A DNA stretch of 64,000 bases from Natrinema salaciae (GTDB lineage: Archaea; Halobacteriota; Halobacteria; Halobacteriales; Natrialbaceae): positions 744,001-808,000 of the forward strand of contig NZ_FOFD01000003.1 of NCBI RefSeq assembly GCF_900110865.1, written 5' to 3'. Numbering within the stretch: the stretch's first letter is position 1; each line of letters opens with the position of its first letter. The position numbers and the translations under genes were made by a program. A model generated the notes under the pieces. The model was not told where the DNA came from, did no database searches, and saw only the letters and a program-made list of their open reading frames with translations. Below are positions 1-8,647 of this stretch, in pieces.

Positions 1-1
1 G

Positions 2-3000
2 CTCGATCCGGACGGGCGCGTCCAGACCTGGAATCCCGGCGGCGAGCGCATCGGGGGGTACGAGGCCGACGAAATTCTCGGTGAACACGTTTCGGTGTTT
101 TACACCGAAGACGACCGCGACGCCGGCGTTCCCGAGGAGAATCTGGCAGCGGCCGCCGAACGCGGTTCGATACGAGACGACGGCTGGCGTGTCAAAGCGG
201 ACGGATCGTGGTTCTGGGCGACCGTCACTATGACGGCGATTCACGATATCGATGGCGAGCTGCAGGGCTACGTGAAAGTCGTCCGCGACATGACCGAGCG
301 GAGGCGCGCGGAAACCGAGCGCGAACTGGTATACGAAGCGACACGGTCCATCGCGGAAGCCGAGACGTTCGAAGCCGGGCTACAGGCAGCACTCCGAGAC
401 GTCTGCGAGATGACCGACTGGGAGTACGCCGAGGCGTGGATTCCGACCGACGACGGGGTGCTCCGGCGCGCAGAGGCGGACTACTACGCGGACGACCTGA
501 CCGAGTTCGCCGCATTTTCGGAATCGTTCACGTTCGCCCGTGGCGAGGGGCTTCCCGGTCGCGTGTGGGCATCCGGGGAGTTCGAGTGGGCGGCCGATCT
601 CTCGAACGGATCGCGCGACGAATTCCCGCGACTGGACGAGGCGTTGGACGTCGGTCTGCAATCCTCGGTTGGGGTACCAGTCGTCAGTGACGACACGGTC
701 GTTGCCGTGCTCACGTTCATCGTACGAACGCCTCGAGAGACCGACGAACGACTCGTCAAGTTGGTATCGTCGATCGCCGGGGACCTCGGAGAACTGATCG
801 CGCGCAGGCGCGCCGAAGAGCGACTGGAGCGCGAACGAGAGCTCATCGAACAGGTCTTCGAGACGGCCCCCGTCGGGATCGCGGTCTTCGGGCCGGACCG
901 TCAAATAGTGCGTGCAAACGAAGGGATGGCGGACCTCATCGGTTCCGCGGGTGGCGACGAAGACGGGTACACGGCCGGTGACCTGACGCTCGTCGGTGAA
1001 GACGGCGAACCGTTGCCGTTCGAGGAGCGTCCGGTCGGCCGCGTCTTCGAAACCGGTGAATCCGTCTTCGGGCAGGAGGTCAAGCTAGTCCATCCGGACG
1101 GATCGTCCCACTGGGTATCGGTCAACGCGGCCCCGTTCACCGACGTGGACAGTCAGGTGGGCCACGTTATCGCCACCACTACGGACGTCACACGGCTCAA
1201 AGAGCAGACCAAGCGCCTCGAACGCAGACGTGAAGACCTGAAAATGGAACTGGAGGAAATCTTCGCGCGCGTCGACGACGCGTTTTACGCGCTCGACGAC
1301 GAGATGCGGTTCGAGTACGTCAACGATCGTGCCGAGGAATTGCTCGGGTATCCCGAATCCGAGTTGCTCGGACGGAACGTCTGGGAAGCACTCTCCACGG
1401 CCGACGACGATCCGATCCGCGATCGATTTCAAACGGCGATGGCCACCCAGGAGCCCGTTACGTTCGAGCGGTTCTCGGAGCCACTCGACATCTGGGAGAT
1501 CGTTCGGATTTACCCGTCGGAATCCGGTCTGTCGGTGTACTTCACGGACATCACTGAACGGAAAGAGCGCGAGTTACAACTCGAACTGTACGAGACGATC
1601 GTCGAGACCGTCGAGGACGGCGTCTACGCGGTCGATTCGGACGCGCGATTCGTCATGGTAAACGACGCGTTCTGCGAGATGACCGGCCGGAACCGAGCGG
1701 AACTCCTCGGGCGACACGCCACGACGATCCACGACGACCATCTCACGCCCCGCGCCGAACGATTGACTGCGGCGGTCGAACACGGGGAGCGCGAGACCGC
1801 AAGCATCGAATTCGACGTACGTACGAAAGACGGAGAACGGTTACCGGCCGAGAGTCGGGTAACCCAGTTTCAGTTCGACGACACCTCCGGCCGCTGTGGC
1901 GTCGTCCGAGACGTCTCGGAACGCAACGAGCGTGAACGGAAACTCGGAAAGCGAATCCGCCAGCAGGAAGTCGTTACCGAGCTCGGTGAGCGCGCCCTCA
2001 AAGACCGTGACCTCGACACGCTGATGGCCGAAGCGGCCGAACTGGTCGCAGAGACGCTCGGCAACGACTACGCCGGTGTGCTCGACCTGAGCGCTGCGGC
2101 CGACGAACTCCTGCTCCGGCAGGGCGCTGGCTGGGACGACGACAGCGTCGGCTCGGCGACGGTTTCGGCCGCCGAGGGCGATTCGCAAGCGGCCTACACG
2201 CTGGCCACCGAGAATCCGGTCGTCCTCGAGGACGTGAGCGTCGAATCCCGATACAGCAGTTCTTCTCTTCTCAGGGATCACGACGTACGCAGTGGCATCA
2301 GTACGATCGTTGGGTCCGCTGACGACCCGTGGGGAGTCCTCGGAACGTACGATACCGAACCGACGGAATTCTCCGAACAAGACACCGCTTTCGTCCAAGC
2401 GGTCGCCAACATTCTTGCAAACGCGGTCGACCGTCACCGGCACGAACAGGAATTGATCCGTCAGCGGGAGCAACTCGCCGCGCTCGACAACATCAACAGC
2501 GTCGTCCGCGAGATTGCCAGTGCGGTCATCGACCAGTCCACGCGCGAGGAGATCGAACGGACCGTCTGTGAACATCTCGCTAACACGGATTCGTACCGCT
2601 TCGCCTGGGTTGGAGATGTGGACGCGCCGTCTCAGACGGTGAATCTGCGGACCGAAGCAGGCGTCGACGGCTACCTCGACGGAATCACGATCTCGATCGA
2701 TCCGGACGACAAACGTAGCAAAGGGCCCACGGGGAGGGCGCTCCGGACGGGGGAGATTCAGGTTTCCCAGGACGTTCTCACGGATATCAGACACGACCCG
2801 TGGCGCGAAGATATCGAACCGTACGGTTTCCGATCGTCCGCAGCCGTCCCGATCGTTCACGAGGGGATGGTCTACGGCGTACTGAACGTCTACGCGGAGC
2901 GACCGTACGCGTTCGAGAGCCAAGAACGCGAGGTGATCGCCCAGCTCGGGGAACTGGTCGGCCACGCTATCGCCGCCACCGACCGCAAGCAAGCGTTGAT

Positions 3001-3658
3001 GAGCGACGAACTCGTGGAACTGGAGTTCCAGATCGAGAACATCCTCGAGACCCTCGACGCGTCAGTAGAGACGGACGGGAGAATTACGCTCGACGACACG
3101 GTTCCAGTCGGCGACGGCGAGTTCCTCGTCTACGGGACGGCGACGGCGGATGCCATCGATACCGTGCACCACCTCACGTCGCTACTTCCGCACTGGGAGT
3201 CCGTTACCGTCCGCTCGGAGGGCGATCCCGCTCGATTCGAACTCAGACTGACCGACCCACCAGTGCTGTCGGCCGTAGCGGCACGCGGAGGGTACGTCGA
3301 TCGCGCTGTCATCGAGGACGGCGACTACCGGATGACCATCCACCTCGCGCCGAGCGTGGAGGCCCGAACGATCATCGAGACCGTCACGGGAACCTACTCG
3401 GCGGCCGAGATGGTTCGACGCCGCCAGATTAGCCGTAAACACGACGACCTCCGACACGTCCAGCGACACGTGATGGCCGAGTTGACCGATCGCCAGCGTA
3501 CCGCGCTGGAGGCCGCGTACCACGTGGGCTATTTCGAGTGGCCACGCGACGCCACCGGCGAAGCAGTCGCCGAATCGATGGACGTGGCTCCGCCGACCTT
3601 CCACCACCACCTTCGGAAGGCCGAGCGAAAGGTGTTCAATGTACTGTTTTCGTCGTGA
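2..3658 (+). CDS. Multi-PAS/GAF bat-type (HTH_10) transcriptional regulator, 5' end outside window
   Basis: The reading frame is open from the first bases, so the true start lies upstream. Domains in order are a partial PAS, a GAF, three PAS repeats each ending in the usual DxTE/DVSE-like tail, two more GAF domains, a bat coupling domain and a C-terminal bacterio-opsin-activator helix-turn-helix (about the last 55 residues, starting LTDRQRTALEAAYHVGYFEW). There is no histidine kinase or ATPase domain, so this is a one-component sensor that binds ligands or light/redox cofactors through PAS/GAF and acts directly on DNA. Haloarchaea carry many such proteins and targets cannot be read from sequence. 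No operon partner is visible downstream. Confidence 0.93.
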   Translation, partial: LDPDGRVQTWNPGGERIGGYEADEILGEHVSVFYTEDDRDAGVPEENLAAAAERGSIRDDGWRVKADGSWFWATVTMTAIHDIDGELQGYVKVVRDMTERRRAETERELVYEATRSIAEAETFEAGLQAALRDVCEMTDWEYAEAWIPTDDGVLRRAEADYYADDLTEFAAFSESFTFARGEGLPGRVWASGEFEWAADLSNGSRDEFPRLDEALDVGLQSSVGVPVVSDDTVVAVLTFIVRTPRETDERLVKLVSSIAGDLGELIARRRAEERLERERELIEQVFETAPVGIAVFGPDRQIVRANEGMADLIGSAGGDEDGYTAGDLTLVGEDGEPLPFEERPVGRVFETGESVFGQEVKLVHPDGSSHWVSVNAAPFTDVDSQVGHVIATTTDVTRLKEQTKRLERRREDLKMELEEIFARVDDAFYALDDEMRFEYVNDRAEELLGYPESELLGRNVWEALSTADDDPIRDRFQTAMATQEPVTFERFSEPLDIWEIVRIYPSESGLSVYFTDITERKERELQLELYETIVETVEDGVYAVDSDARFVMVNDAFCEMTGRNRAELLGRHATTIHDDHLTPRAERLTAAVEHGERETASIEFDVRTKDGERLPAESRVTQFQFDDTSGRCGVVRDVSERNERERKLGKRIRQQEVVTELGERALKDRDLDTLMAEAAELVAETLGNDYAGVLDLSAAADELLLRQGAGWDDDSVGSATVSAAEGDSQAAYTLATENPVVLEDVSVESRYSSSSLLRDHDVRSGISTIVGSADDPWGVLGTYDTEPTEFSEQDTAFVQAVANILANAVDRHRHEQELIRQREQLAALDNINSVVREIASAVIDQSTREEIERTVCEHLANTDSYRFAWVGDVDAPSQTVNLRTEAGVDGYLDGITISIDPDDKRSKGPTGRALRTGEIQVSQDVLTDIRHDPWREDIEPYGFRSSAAVPIVHEGMVYGVLNVYAERPYAFESQEREVIAQLGELVGHAIAATDRKQALMSDELVELEFQIENILETLDASVETDGRITLDDTVPVGDGEFLVYGTATADAIDTVHHLTSLLPHWESVTVRSEGDPARFELRLTDPPVLSAVAARGGYVDRAVIEDGDYRMTIHLAPSVEARTIIETVTGTYSAAEMVRRRQISRKHDDLRHVQRHVMAELTDRQRTALEAAYHVGYFEWPRDATGEAVAESMDVAPPTFHHHLRKAERKVFNVLFSS

Positions 3659-4210
3659 ACGGAAATCGTAGTTGTCCCCTCCGAGTACGGGACGGGAGCT
3701 GGATACACGAGTGATCGGAGGCAACGTCTCGCAGCGAGGCACAGACCGTCTCGGTGGCTGCGACCGTGTCTCCGTAACCGAACACGAAACACGAAAAACG
3801 AGGTCACTCGCGTGGACCGCCGAGACGTGTGCCGTCTTCACCGCCACGGCCGACGGCCCGATGCCGTCTCGTCCGAGTCCCAGCGACTGAACTGCGGCGT
3901 GGCATGATCGCCGAAATATTAACGTATAGATAGTTCGTACACAACAATGGGGTGACGCCCGCCCCTGGCGGAATAATAGGGCAGTCCGTAGCGACCGTTC
4001 GCCGAAGGCTCCCGGCGGAAGGCGCACGACGATCCCGGCGCGGCCGATGGACCCGGCTGTGCGGGGCACCGTCCGAGCCCAAAGCCCTCGCCGACAGGTA
4101 CCGGTCGCCGGCTGCCACCCGAAGAAGCCCCCCGGGGCCACGCGGGACGCCGAGACGTGGTGACAGGCACCGCGCCGAAACCGCGTCGAAGAACTCTCGC
4201 GGATCCGTCC
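3659..4210. other. Non-coding stretch without a convincing gene
   Basis: This 552-base stretch lies between the bat-type regulator and the convergent winged-helix gene. Open frames here are arginine-rich and do not look like haloarchaeal protein. An AT-rich patch at 3914-3933 contains a TATA-like TATAGA (about 3924-3929) that could start a transcript near 3950, but any ORF there is short or implausible. A small RNA is possible but unsupported. Confidence 0.5.
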
Positions 4211-4507
4211 TCAACGATCTCGAGCCGCCGGCTCGAGCTTGCTGGCGTCCAGTTCCTCGTTGAGAAACGCTCGACCGTCGTCGGTGAGCCGATAGAGCCC
4301 CTGAGCGATCCGCTCGACCAGTCCGTAGTCCGCGAGCTTCGAAAGCCGCACACTGGCGTGGCTTCGGGAACAGACACTGAAGTTTTCCACAGCCTGTGGT
4401 GTCAGATTTCCCTCATCCCGCATCGTCTCCATGATGTGCTCGTCGACCGGACGCATCCAGTCGGCCCGTTGTCGTGCCACACCTACGGTGGATCGGTTCG
4501 TACCCAT
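4211..4507 (-). CDS. PhiH1-repressor-like winged-helix protein
   Basis: This 98-residue protein has the layout of the haloarchaeal PhiH1 repressor family. It starts with the WMRPVDEHIMETM segment, where the family has W-M-T/R-x-x-D-x-x-I, and continues with a helix-turn-helix around residues 35-60. The wing has the typical GLVERIAQGLYRLTDDGRAF, followed by the family tail L-x-x-E-L-D-A. It probably binds DNA as a small local repressor. Relatives occur at 39278, 42454, 42759 and 43057 in this window. A short AT-rich stretch with TATA-like sequence lies just upstream of the ATG. The target is unknown. Confidence 0.85.
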   Translation of the reverse strand: MGTNRSTVGVARQRADWMRPVDEHIMETMRDEGNLTPQAVENFSVCSRSHASVRLSKLADYGLVERIAQGLYRLTDDGRAFLNEELDASKLEPAARDR

Positions 4508-4705
4508 AGTTTTACCGATATGTATGGAAATGGATAGAAAACGTTCGAATTCAATGGCTAAGTGTTCTATTACGATTGTAAAACGTTAGGAAGACAGTTG
4601 TAAGTGGAGGGCAACGGACTACTTGACCCGACCCTTCCGGGCCAGAACGTCCGGCGTGTCCCAGCACGCCGGGGTCGGGTCGACCTCGCCACGAGGTCTC
4701 CGACC

Positions 4706-5077
4706 ATGCGAAACGAACGCTCGGGGGCAAATGGATATTCCCCCACTGACAGTGGTATCGCCGGCCGTCCCCGCGGCCGAGACGTCGCTGCGGACGACCG
4801 ACCGTCGCGAAGACCACCGTCTCGCGACGCGATCACCGACGGCGGTCACGACCCCGGCTCGATCGAGCGCCGCCTCGCGGAAATCGACAAACAGGCCGGT
4901 ATCGTCCTCAAGGACCTCGAGACCGCCGACGGACGCGATCTCGAGCCGGCCGCGCGCTGCGCTCTCGAGGACTATCTCGGAACGATCCGCTTCTACACCG
5001 AGGCCGCGACGTGGCTCCTCGAGCACGGCCCGCCTCCGGCCGACGACGGCCTATCGCGGACCGCCGACGGAGAGTAG
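4706..5077 (+). CDS. Hypothetical haloarchaeal protein with helical C-terminus
   Basis: The 123-residue frame begins with a disordered, charged N-terminus. From about residue 50 it forms a predicted helical pair (IERRLAEIDKQAGIVLKDLE and a segment ending TEAATWLLEHGPP). The ATG at 4706 was preferred over the earlier in-frame start at 4604, because the intervening segment has an arginine/proline-rich, non-haloarchaeal composition. The C-terminal half has the acidic bias expected of a real halophile protein. No family was recognised and no function is proposed. Confidence 0.6.
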   Translation: MRNERSGANGYSPTDSGIAGRPRGRDVAADDRPSRRPPSRDAITDGGHDPGSIERRLAEIDKQAGIVLKDLETADGRDLEPAARCALEDYLGTIRFYTEAATWLLEHGPPPADDGLSRTADGE

Positions 5078-5222
5078 CCGACACCCGGACACGCTCCCCG
5101 AGCTGGCCGCCGATTTCGATGACTGAGCGCCTGAGTCGGAAATTGACGGGCCGGTTGACGTCCGCGCGAGACGGCTGCAATTGCAGGCTGGCAGTTATTC
5201 CTCATGGAGGGGGTGCGTTGCG

Positions 5223-5342
5223 ATGGTGTCTTTCGTGCCGCGCTGTACATCTTGTGACAATACGGTTTCGTACGATTTCGCACGCGCTCACGGTGAGGAC
5301 GGTACCGTCGACTGGTGTCCGCGGTGTCGGAACGGCCGGTAA
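5223..5342 (+). CDS. 39-residue zinc-finger micro-protein (two CxxC pairs)
   Basis: The ATG at 5223 is preceded by a strong Shine-Dalgarno-like GGAGGGGG at 5206-5213. The product is 39 residues with one CxxC knuckle (RCTSCDN) near residues 8-11 and a second (WCPRCRNGR) at the very C-terminus, ending in TAA. Two CxxC pairs separated by about 20 residues fit a single tetrahedral zinc site, as in the haloarchaeal family of small CPxCG-related zinc-finger proteins. It converges on secD, whose stop lies 20 bases beyond. Function unknown; a role in regulation or protein interaction is only inferred from the family. Confidence 0.7.
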   Translation: MVSFVPRCTSCDNTVSYDFARAHGEDGTVDWCPRCRNGR

Positions 5343-5361
5343 AACGCCGCTCGAAAACGGG

Positions 5362-6987
5362 TTATCGGTCGGTCAGCAGGCGTCGCAGGATGTCCCCGTA
5401 GGCGGGCCGGGTGATGAGCACCCCGATGAGCACGCCGAGGATGGTGATGATGGCGAACCCCTGGAGGTCACCCAGACTCAGCACCGCGAGCGGCGAGAGC
5501 GCGACGATGGTCGTCGCCGCGGCGGCACCGATGACCCAGAAGGCCTTGCGGAACCGCGACTGGAAGACCCGCTCCGAACTGACGTCGCCTTCGTCCATCA
5601 CCTCGTCGGCGATGATCACGAGGTCGTCGACCCCGGTCCCGACCACGGCGATGAACCCGGCGACGTGCGAGAGGTCGAGCGGCATGCGTATCAGCGCCGC
5701 GAACCCGAGCAGGACCACGACCTCCGCGACCGCCGTGACGATCATCGGGAGGGCGACGCGCGTGTCCGTGTAGCGGGAGTAGACCACGACGCTGACGGCG
5801 ACCACCGAGAGCAGTCCGATCAGCAGCGAGTACTGCTTGAACTGGTCGGCCTGTGCCGGTTCGATCGAGTAGACCTGCTCCTCACCGAAGTCCAGCGGCG
5901 CGCGCAGACTGCCGGCGCGGAGGTTGACCGAGAGCGACTGGGCGTCCCGCCGGTTCTGAGCGCCCATCTGGAAGACGGGGTTGTTCACCCACGACCCTTC
6001 CCGCATGTTGGTCGCGAGCCCGTTGCCACCATGATCGCCCATACTGTGAGCGTCGACGACTTCGCCGTCGACGACCGTCAGGAGACAGTACTGCTGGTCG
6101 TCGTGGTCGAAGCTGATTTCCTCGCCGTCGCCCCGGAGGTTACACATGCCGACGCCCTCGCTGGTGAACCCGAGGTCGTTCATCTGCTGCTGGAAGCCGG
6201 GTGCGGCGTCCTCGTGGACCTGCACCGGAACCACGTAGTCCGACCCGCGTTCGCTCTGTTCCGGCGGGTCGACGTCGGCGATGTCGTCGTTCGTCAACAC
6301 CGTCTGATTCGTCTGATTGCCGTTTTCGGGATAGTACGCCCTGACCTCGACCTGCCCCCGTTCGGCGAGGATGTCGCGGAGTTCGCCGGCGCCCATGTTG
6401 GGCACCTCGACGACGATGTAGTGGTCCCCGCTCACCGTCGTCGACTCGTAGGCCGTCCCGCCCGAGAGCCCCGCGGCGTTGATCTTCGTCTGGATCGTCT
6501 CGATCATGCTATTGCGGGTCCCCTGCGTGACGCCGTCGCGGATGTCGTCCTCGGAGGCGTCGACGTCCGCCGACTGCAACGCCGCGGCGAACTCCGCTTC
6601 GGTCACGTTGTCGGAGAACACCTCCGCGGTGACGGTCCCGTCGTCCTGCACGTCGACGCTGGCGTCCGCCGGTGCGAGGCCGAGCTCCGACTCGAGCGTC
6701 GACTCGACCTCGGTGAGCCGGTCCTGATCGATCTGCCCGTCGTCGCTGACCGCGCCTGCGTCGATGTCTTCGGCGGTCATGCCGGCGACGGGCACCCTGA
6801 GCCGCGTGCCGCCCTCGAGTCCGAGGCCGAACTCGAGGTTGGTGGGACTCTCCTGGAGGCTGTCGTCGGCGAGGCTGTCGTCGGCGACGATGCCGCCCGG
6901 GATGAACAGCGCGACGACGGCGAAGCCGATGAACAGGACGAGCAGAAGCACTCGCCAGTTGGCCTTGACGGCGCCGATCGGGTTCAT
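5362..6987 (-). CDS. secD: Protein-export membrane protein SecD
   Basis: This is a 541-residue archaeal SecD. There is one N-terminal membrane helix (WRVLLLVLFIGFAVVALFI), a long extracytoplasmic domain, then a C-terminal cluster of about five helices containing the SecD-type motif GTGVDDLVIIADEVMDEG. SecD with SecF forms an RND-like complex thought to assist late steps of Sec-dependent protein export. The ATG at 6987 overlaps the secF stop as ATGA, so the two are translationally coupled. An in-frame start nine codons earlier would lie inside secF and is less likely. Confidence 0.95.
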   Translation of the reverse strand: MNPIGAVKANWRVLLLVLFIGFAVVALFIPGGIVADDSLADDSLQESPTNLEFGLGLEGGTRLRVPVAGMTAEDIDAGAVSDDGQIDQDRLTEVESTLESELGLAPADASVDVQDDGTVTAEVFSDNVTEAEFAAALQSADVDASEDDIRDGVTQGTRNSMIETIQTKINAAGLSGGTAYESTTVSGDHYIVVEVPNMGAGELRDILAERGQVEVRAYYPENGNQTNQTVLTNDDIADVDPPEQSERGSDYVVPVQVHEDAAPGFQQQMNDLGFTSEGVGMCNLRGDGEEISFDHDDQQYCLLTVVDGEVVDAHSMGDHGGNGLATNMREGSWVNNPVFQMGAQNRRDAQSLSVNLRAGSLRAPLDFGEEQVYSIEPAQADQFKQYSLLIGLLSVVAVSVVVYSRYTDTRVALPMIVTAVAEVVVLLGFAALIRMPLDLSHVAGFIAVVGTGVDDLVIIADEVMDEGDVSSERVFQSRFRKAFWVIGAAAATTIVALSPLAVLSLGDLQGFAIITILGVLIGVLITRPAYGDILRRLLTDR

Positions 6988-7859
6988 GAGCGGACCCCCT
7001 CGAACTTGTACCACCGGAGTAAGCTCAGGTTCAACATGTAGGTGTTCATGAGGTCGGCCGCGAGGCCGACGAAGAGGATGATACCGATCGAGGCGAGCAG
7101 TCCGATGCCGAAGATGTACGCCGAGACGGCCATCACGAGCATCGCGGCCATCGAGGTGACGGTCATCGTGACGCCGGTCCGCATCGCGCGGGCCGTGCTC
7201 TCGTAGAAGTCACCGCTCCGGCGCAGGACGTGGTTGTTCAGCAGGATGTCGGAGTCGACGGAGTACCCGATCAGCATCAGGAGCCCGGCGACGGTCCCCA
7301 GCGAGAGCGGGATGCCGGCGAGCCGCATGAACGCGAGCGGGATCATGAGGTCCGAAAACGCCGAGATGACGATCGCGATCGACGGGACGAAGGTCCGAAA
7401 GAGGAGGAACGCGATCGCACTCATGCCGACGAACGCGACGACGAGGCCGATCATGGCCGTCCGCTGGCTCTCCTGGCCGAAGCTCGCCGACGTCGAGGAG
7501 ACCGATTGGACGATCGCGCTGTCGCCGTTTTGCTCGAGGTTGGATTCGGCCTGTTCGTTCAGGGCCTGCGAGTCGGTCGAGGAGAACTGGATGATGTACT
7601 CGTTCGAACTCCCCGTTCCCGTCACGGACTCGGGCGGTTCCTCGAACGCCGACCCGATCTCGCCTTCCGGCGTCGTCGTCTGCACGGTCAGCTCCGTCCC
7701 GCCGGCAAAGTCCATCCCGAGCGGAACCGGCGTGCCGTACACGAGAAACGATCCGCTGAGGACGATCAATGCTACCGCGAGGACCGCGAGCGGAACCGCC
7801 GCGAGTTGGCGGTTACTGTACCGGGTGTACTCGATCTCCGGTACGTCGAAATACGCCAT
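6984..7859 (-). CDS. secF: Protein-export membrane protein SecF
   Basis: This is a 291-residue SecF. It has an N-terminal helix, an extracytoplasmic loop of about 110 residues, then five membrane helices with the diagnostic segment LMLIGYSVDSDILLNNHVLR, the SecF counterpart of the bacterial GYSVxDTIVVFDRIRE motif. It pairs with SecD in the export complex. The archaeal gene order secF-secD is kept here. The ATG at 7859 is the first gene of the operon. No yajC or secA is present, as expected for archaea. Confidence 0.95.
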   Translation of the reverse strand: MAYFDVPEIEYTRYSNRQLAAVPLAVLAVALIVLSGSFLVYGTPVPLGMDFAGGTELTVQTTTPEGEIGSAFEEPPESVTGTGSSNEYIIQFSSTDSQALNEQAESNLEQNGDSAIVQSVSSTSASFGQESQRTAMIGLVVAFVGMSAIAFLLFRTFVPSIAIVISAFSDLMIPLAFMRLAGIPLSLGTVAGLLMLIGYSVDSDILLNNHVLRRSGDFYESTARAMRTGVTMTVTSMAAMLVMAVSAYIFGIGLLASIGIILFVGLAADLMNTYMLNLSLLRWYKFEGVRS

Positions 7860-7977
7860 ATAACGGAACCTCGAAGGCCCCCGAAGTAAGCCTTCTCAAT
7901 TCTAGCAGCGCAGATCCCGTCACACGCCCACACGCCCGCCGACGCGTTCGACGCAGTTTCGTCTCGGCCGACGCCGA

Positions 7978-8451
7978 TCAGTCCGGCAGGTAGCGCACGC
8001 TCAACACGCCCTCGTCGGCCGATCGGCGAACCTCCACCCGCACCGCCTCGAGCCGGGCCGCTCGCGCGATCGTCTCCTCGTCGCCGAGGACGTCTTCGGC
8101 GGCGGCCTCGACTTCGCCGTCGGGGACGCGGAAGACGTGGAGTTCGCCCGTTCCGGCACGCTCCTCTTGAACGAAATCGCCGACCTCGGTCTCGGACGCC
8201 AGCGTTTTCTCGTGTTGGGTCGGCTCGAGGTCGCTGTCGACCAGTTCGATCGAGCGCCTGTCCGCGACGTCGATCACTTCCCAGGTGACCTCCAGCGGCG
8301 GCTCCGGCGCGACGGTCGCCTCGAGGACGTCGGAGACCTCGAGGTCGGGGTTGGATGCGAGCGTGTGGACCTGTGCGGTCTCGACGTCGCGAACGACCGC
8401 CGAATCGGACTCGGCGTGCGTGACGACGAACGTTCCCGTCTTTTCGGTCAT
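7978..8451 (-). CDS. DUF5812-like conserved haloarchaeal protein
   Basis: The 157-residue protein starts MTEKTGTFVVTHAESDSAV and is strongly acidic, with no membrane helices or obvious catalytic motif. The N-terminal 90 residues look like a small beta domain and the C-terminal part like an alpha/beta segment ending in VRYLPD. I recognise it from memory as the haloarchaeal DUF5812 family. Function unknown. It is transcribed toward secF with about 118 bases between, and divergently from pgi. Confidence 0.75.
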   Translation of the reverse strand: MTEKTGTFVVTHAESDSAVVRDVETAQVHTLASNPDLEVSDVLEATVAPEPPLEVTWEVIDVADRRSIELVDSDLEPTQHEKTLASETEVGDFVQEERAGTGELHVFRVPDGEVEAAAEDVLGDEETIARAARLEAVRVEVRRSADEGVLSVRYLPD

Positions 8452-8647
8452 GGGCGGTCGTAGGCGGGGGATCGGTTTCGGGGTTTCGGCTTCCGATCGG
8501 TATCGTGGTGTGTGTTCGGTCGGGATCGCTGGGCGGTCGCTCGCGCGGCTGGCGGTCCGTTACTCGCGATCGGACGAGACCACGGACGGAGCCGCGTAGC
8601 GATCACGTCACGGAACGCCTTTATCGCAGGCGGTTGCGTGCTGAGAT

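Noticed and set aside
3952-4263. An arginine-rich frame after a TATA-like box
   Set aside because: It has no haloarchaeal amino-acid bias and runs across the antisense of a real winged-helix gene; no homology is recognisable.
5011-7041. A 676-codon open frame on the + strand
   Set aside because: It is the antisense of secD/secF in high-GC DNA, and its composition (long runs of Arg, Asp and His without motifs) is that of a shadow frame.
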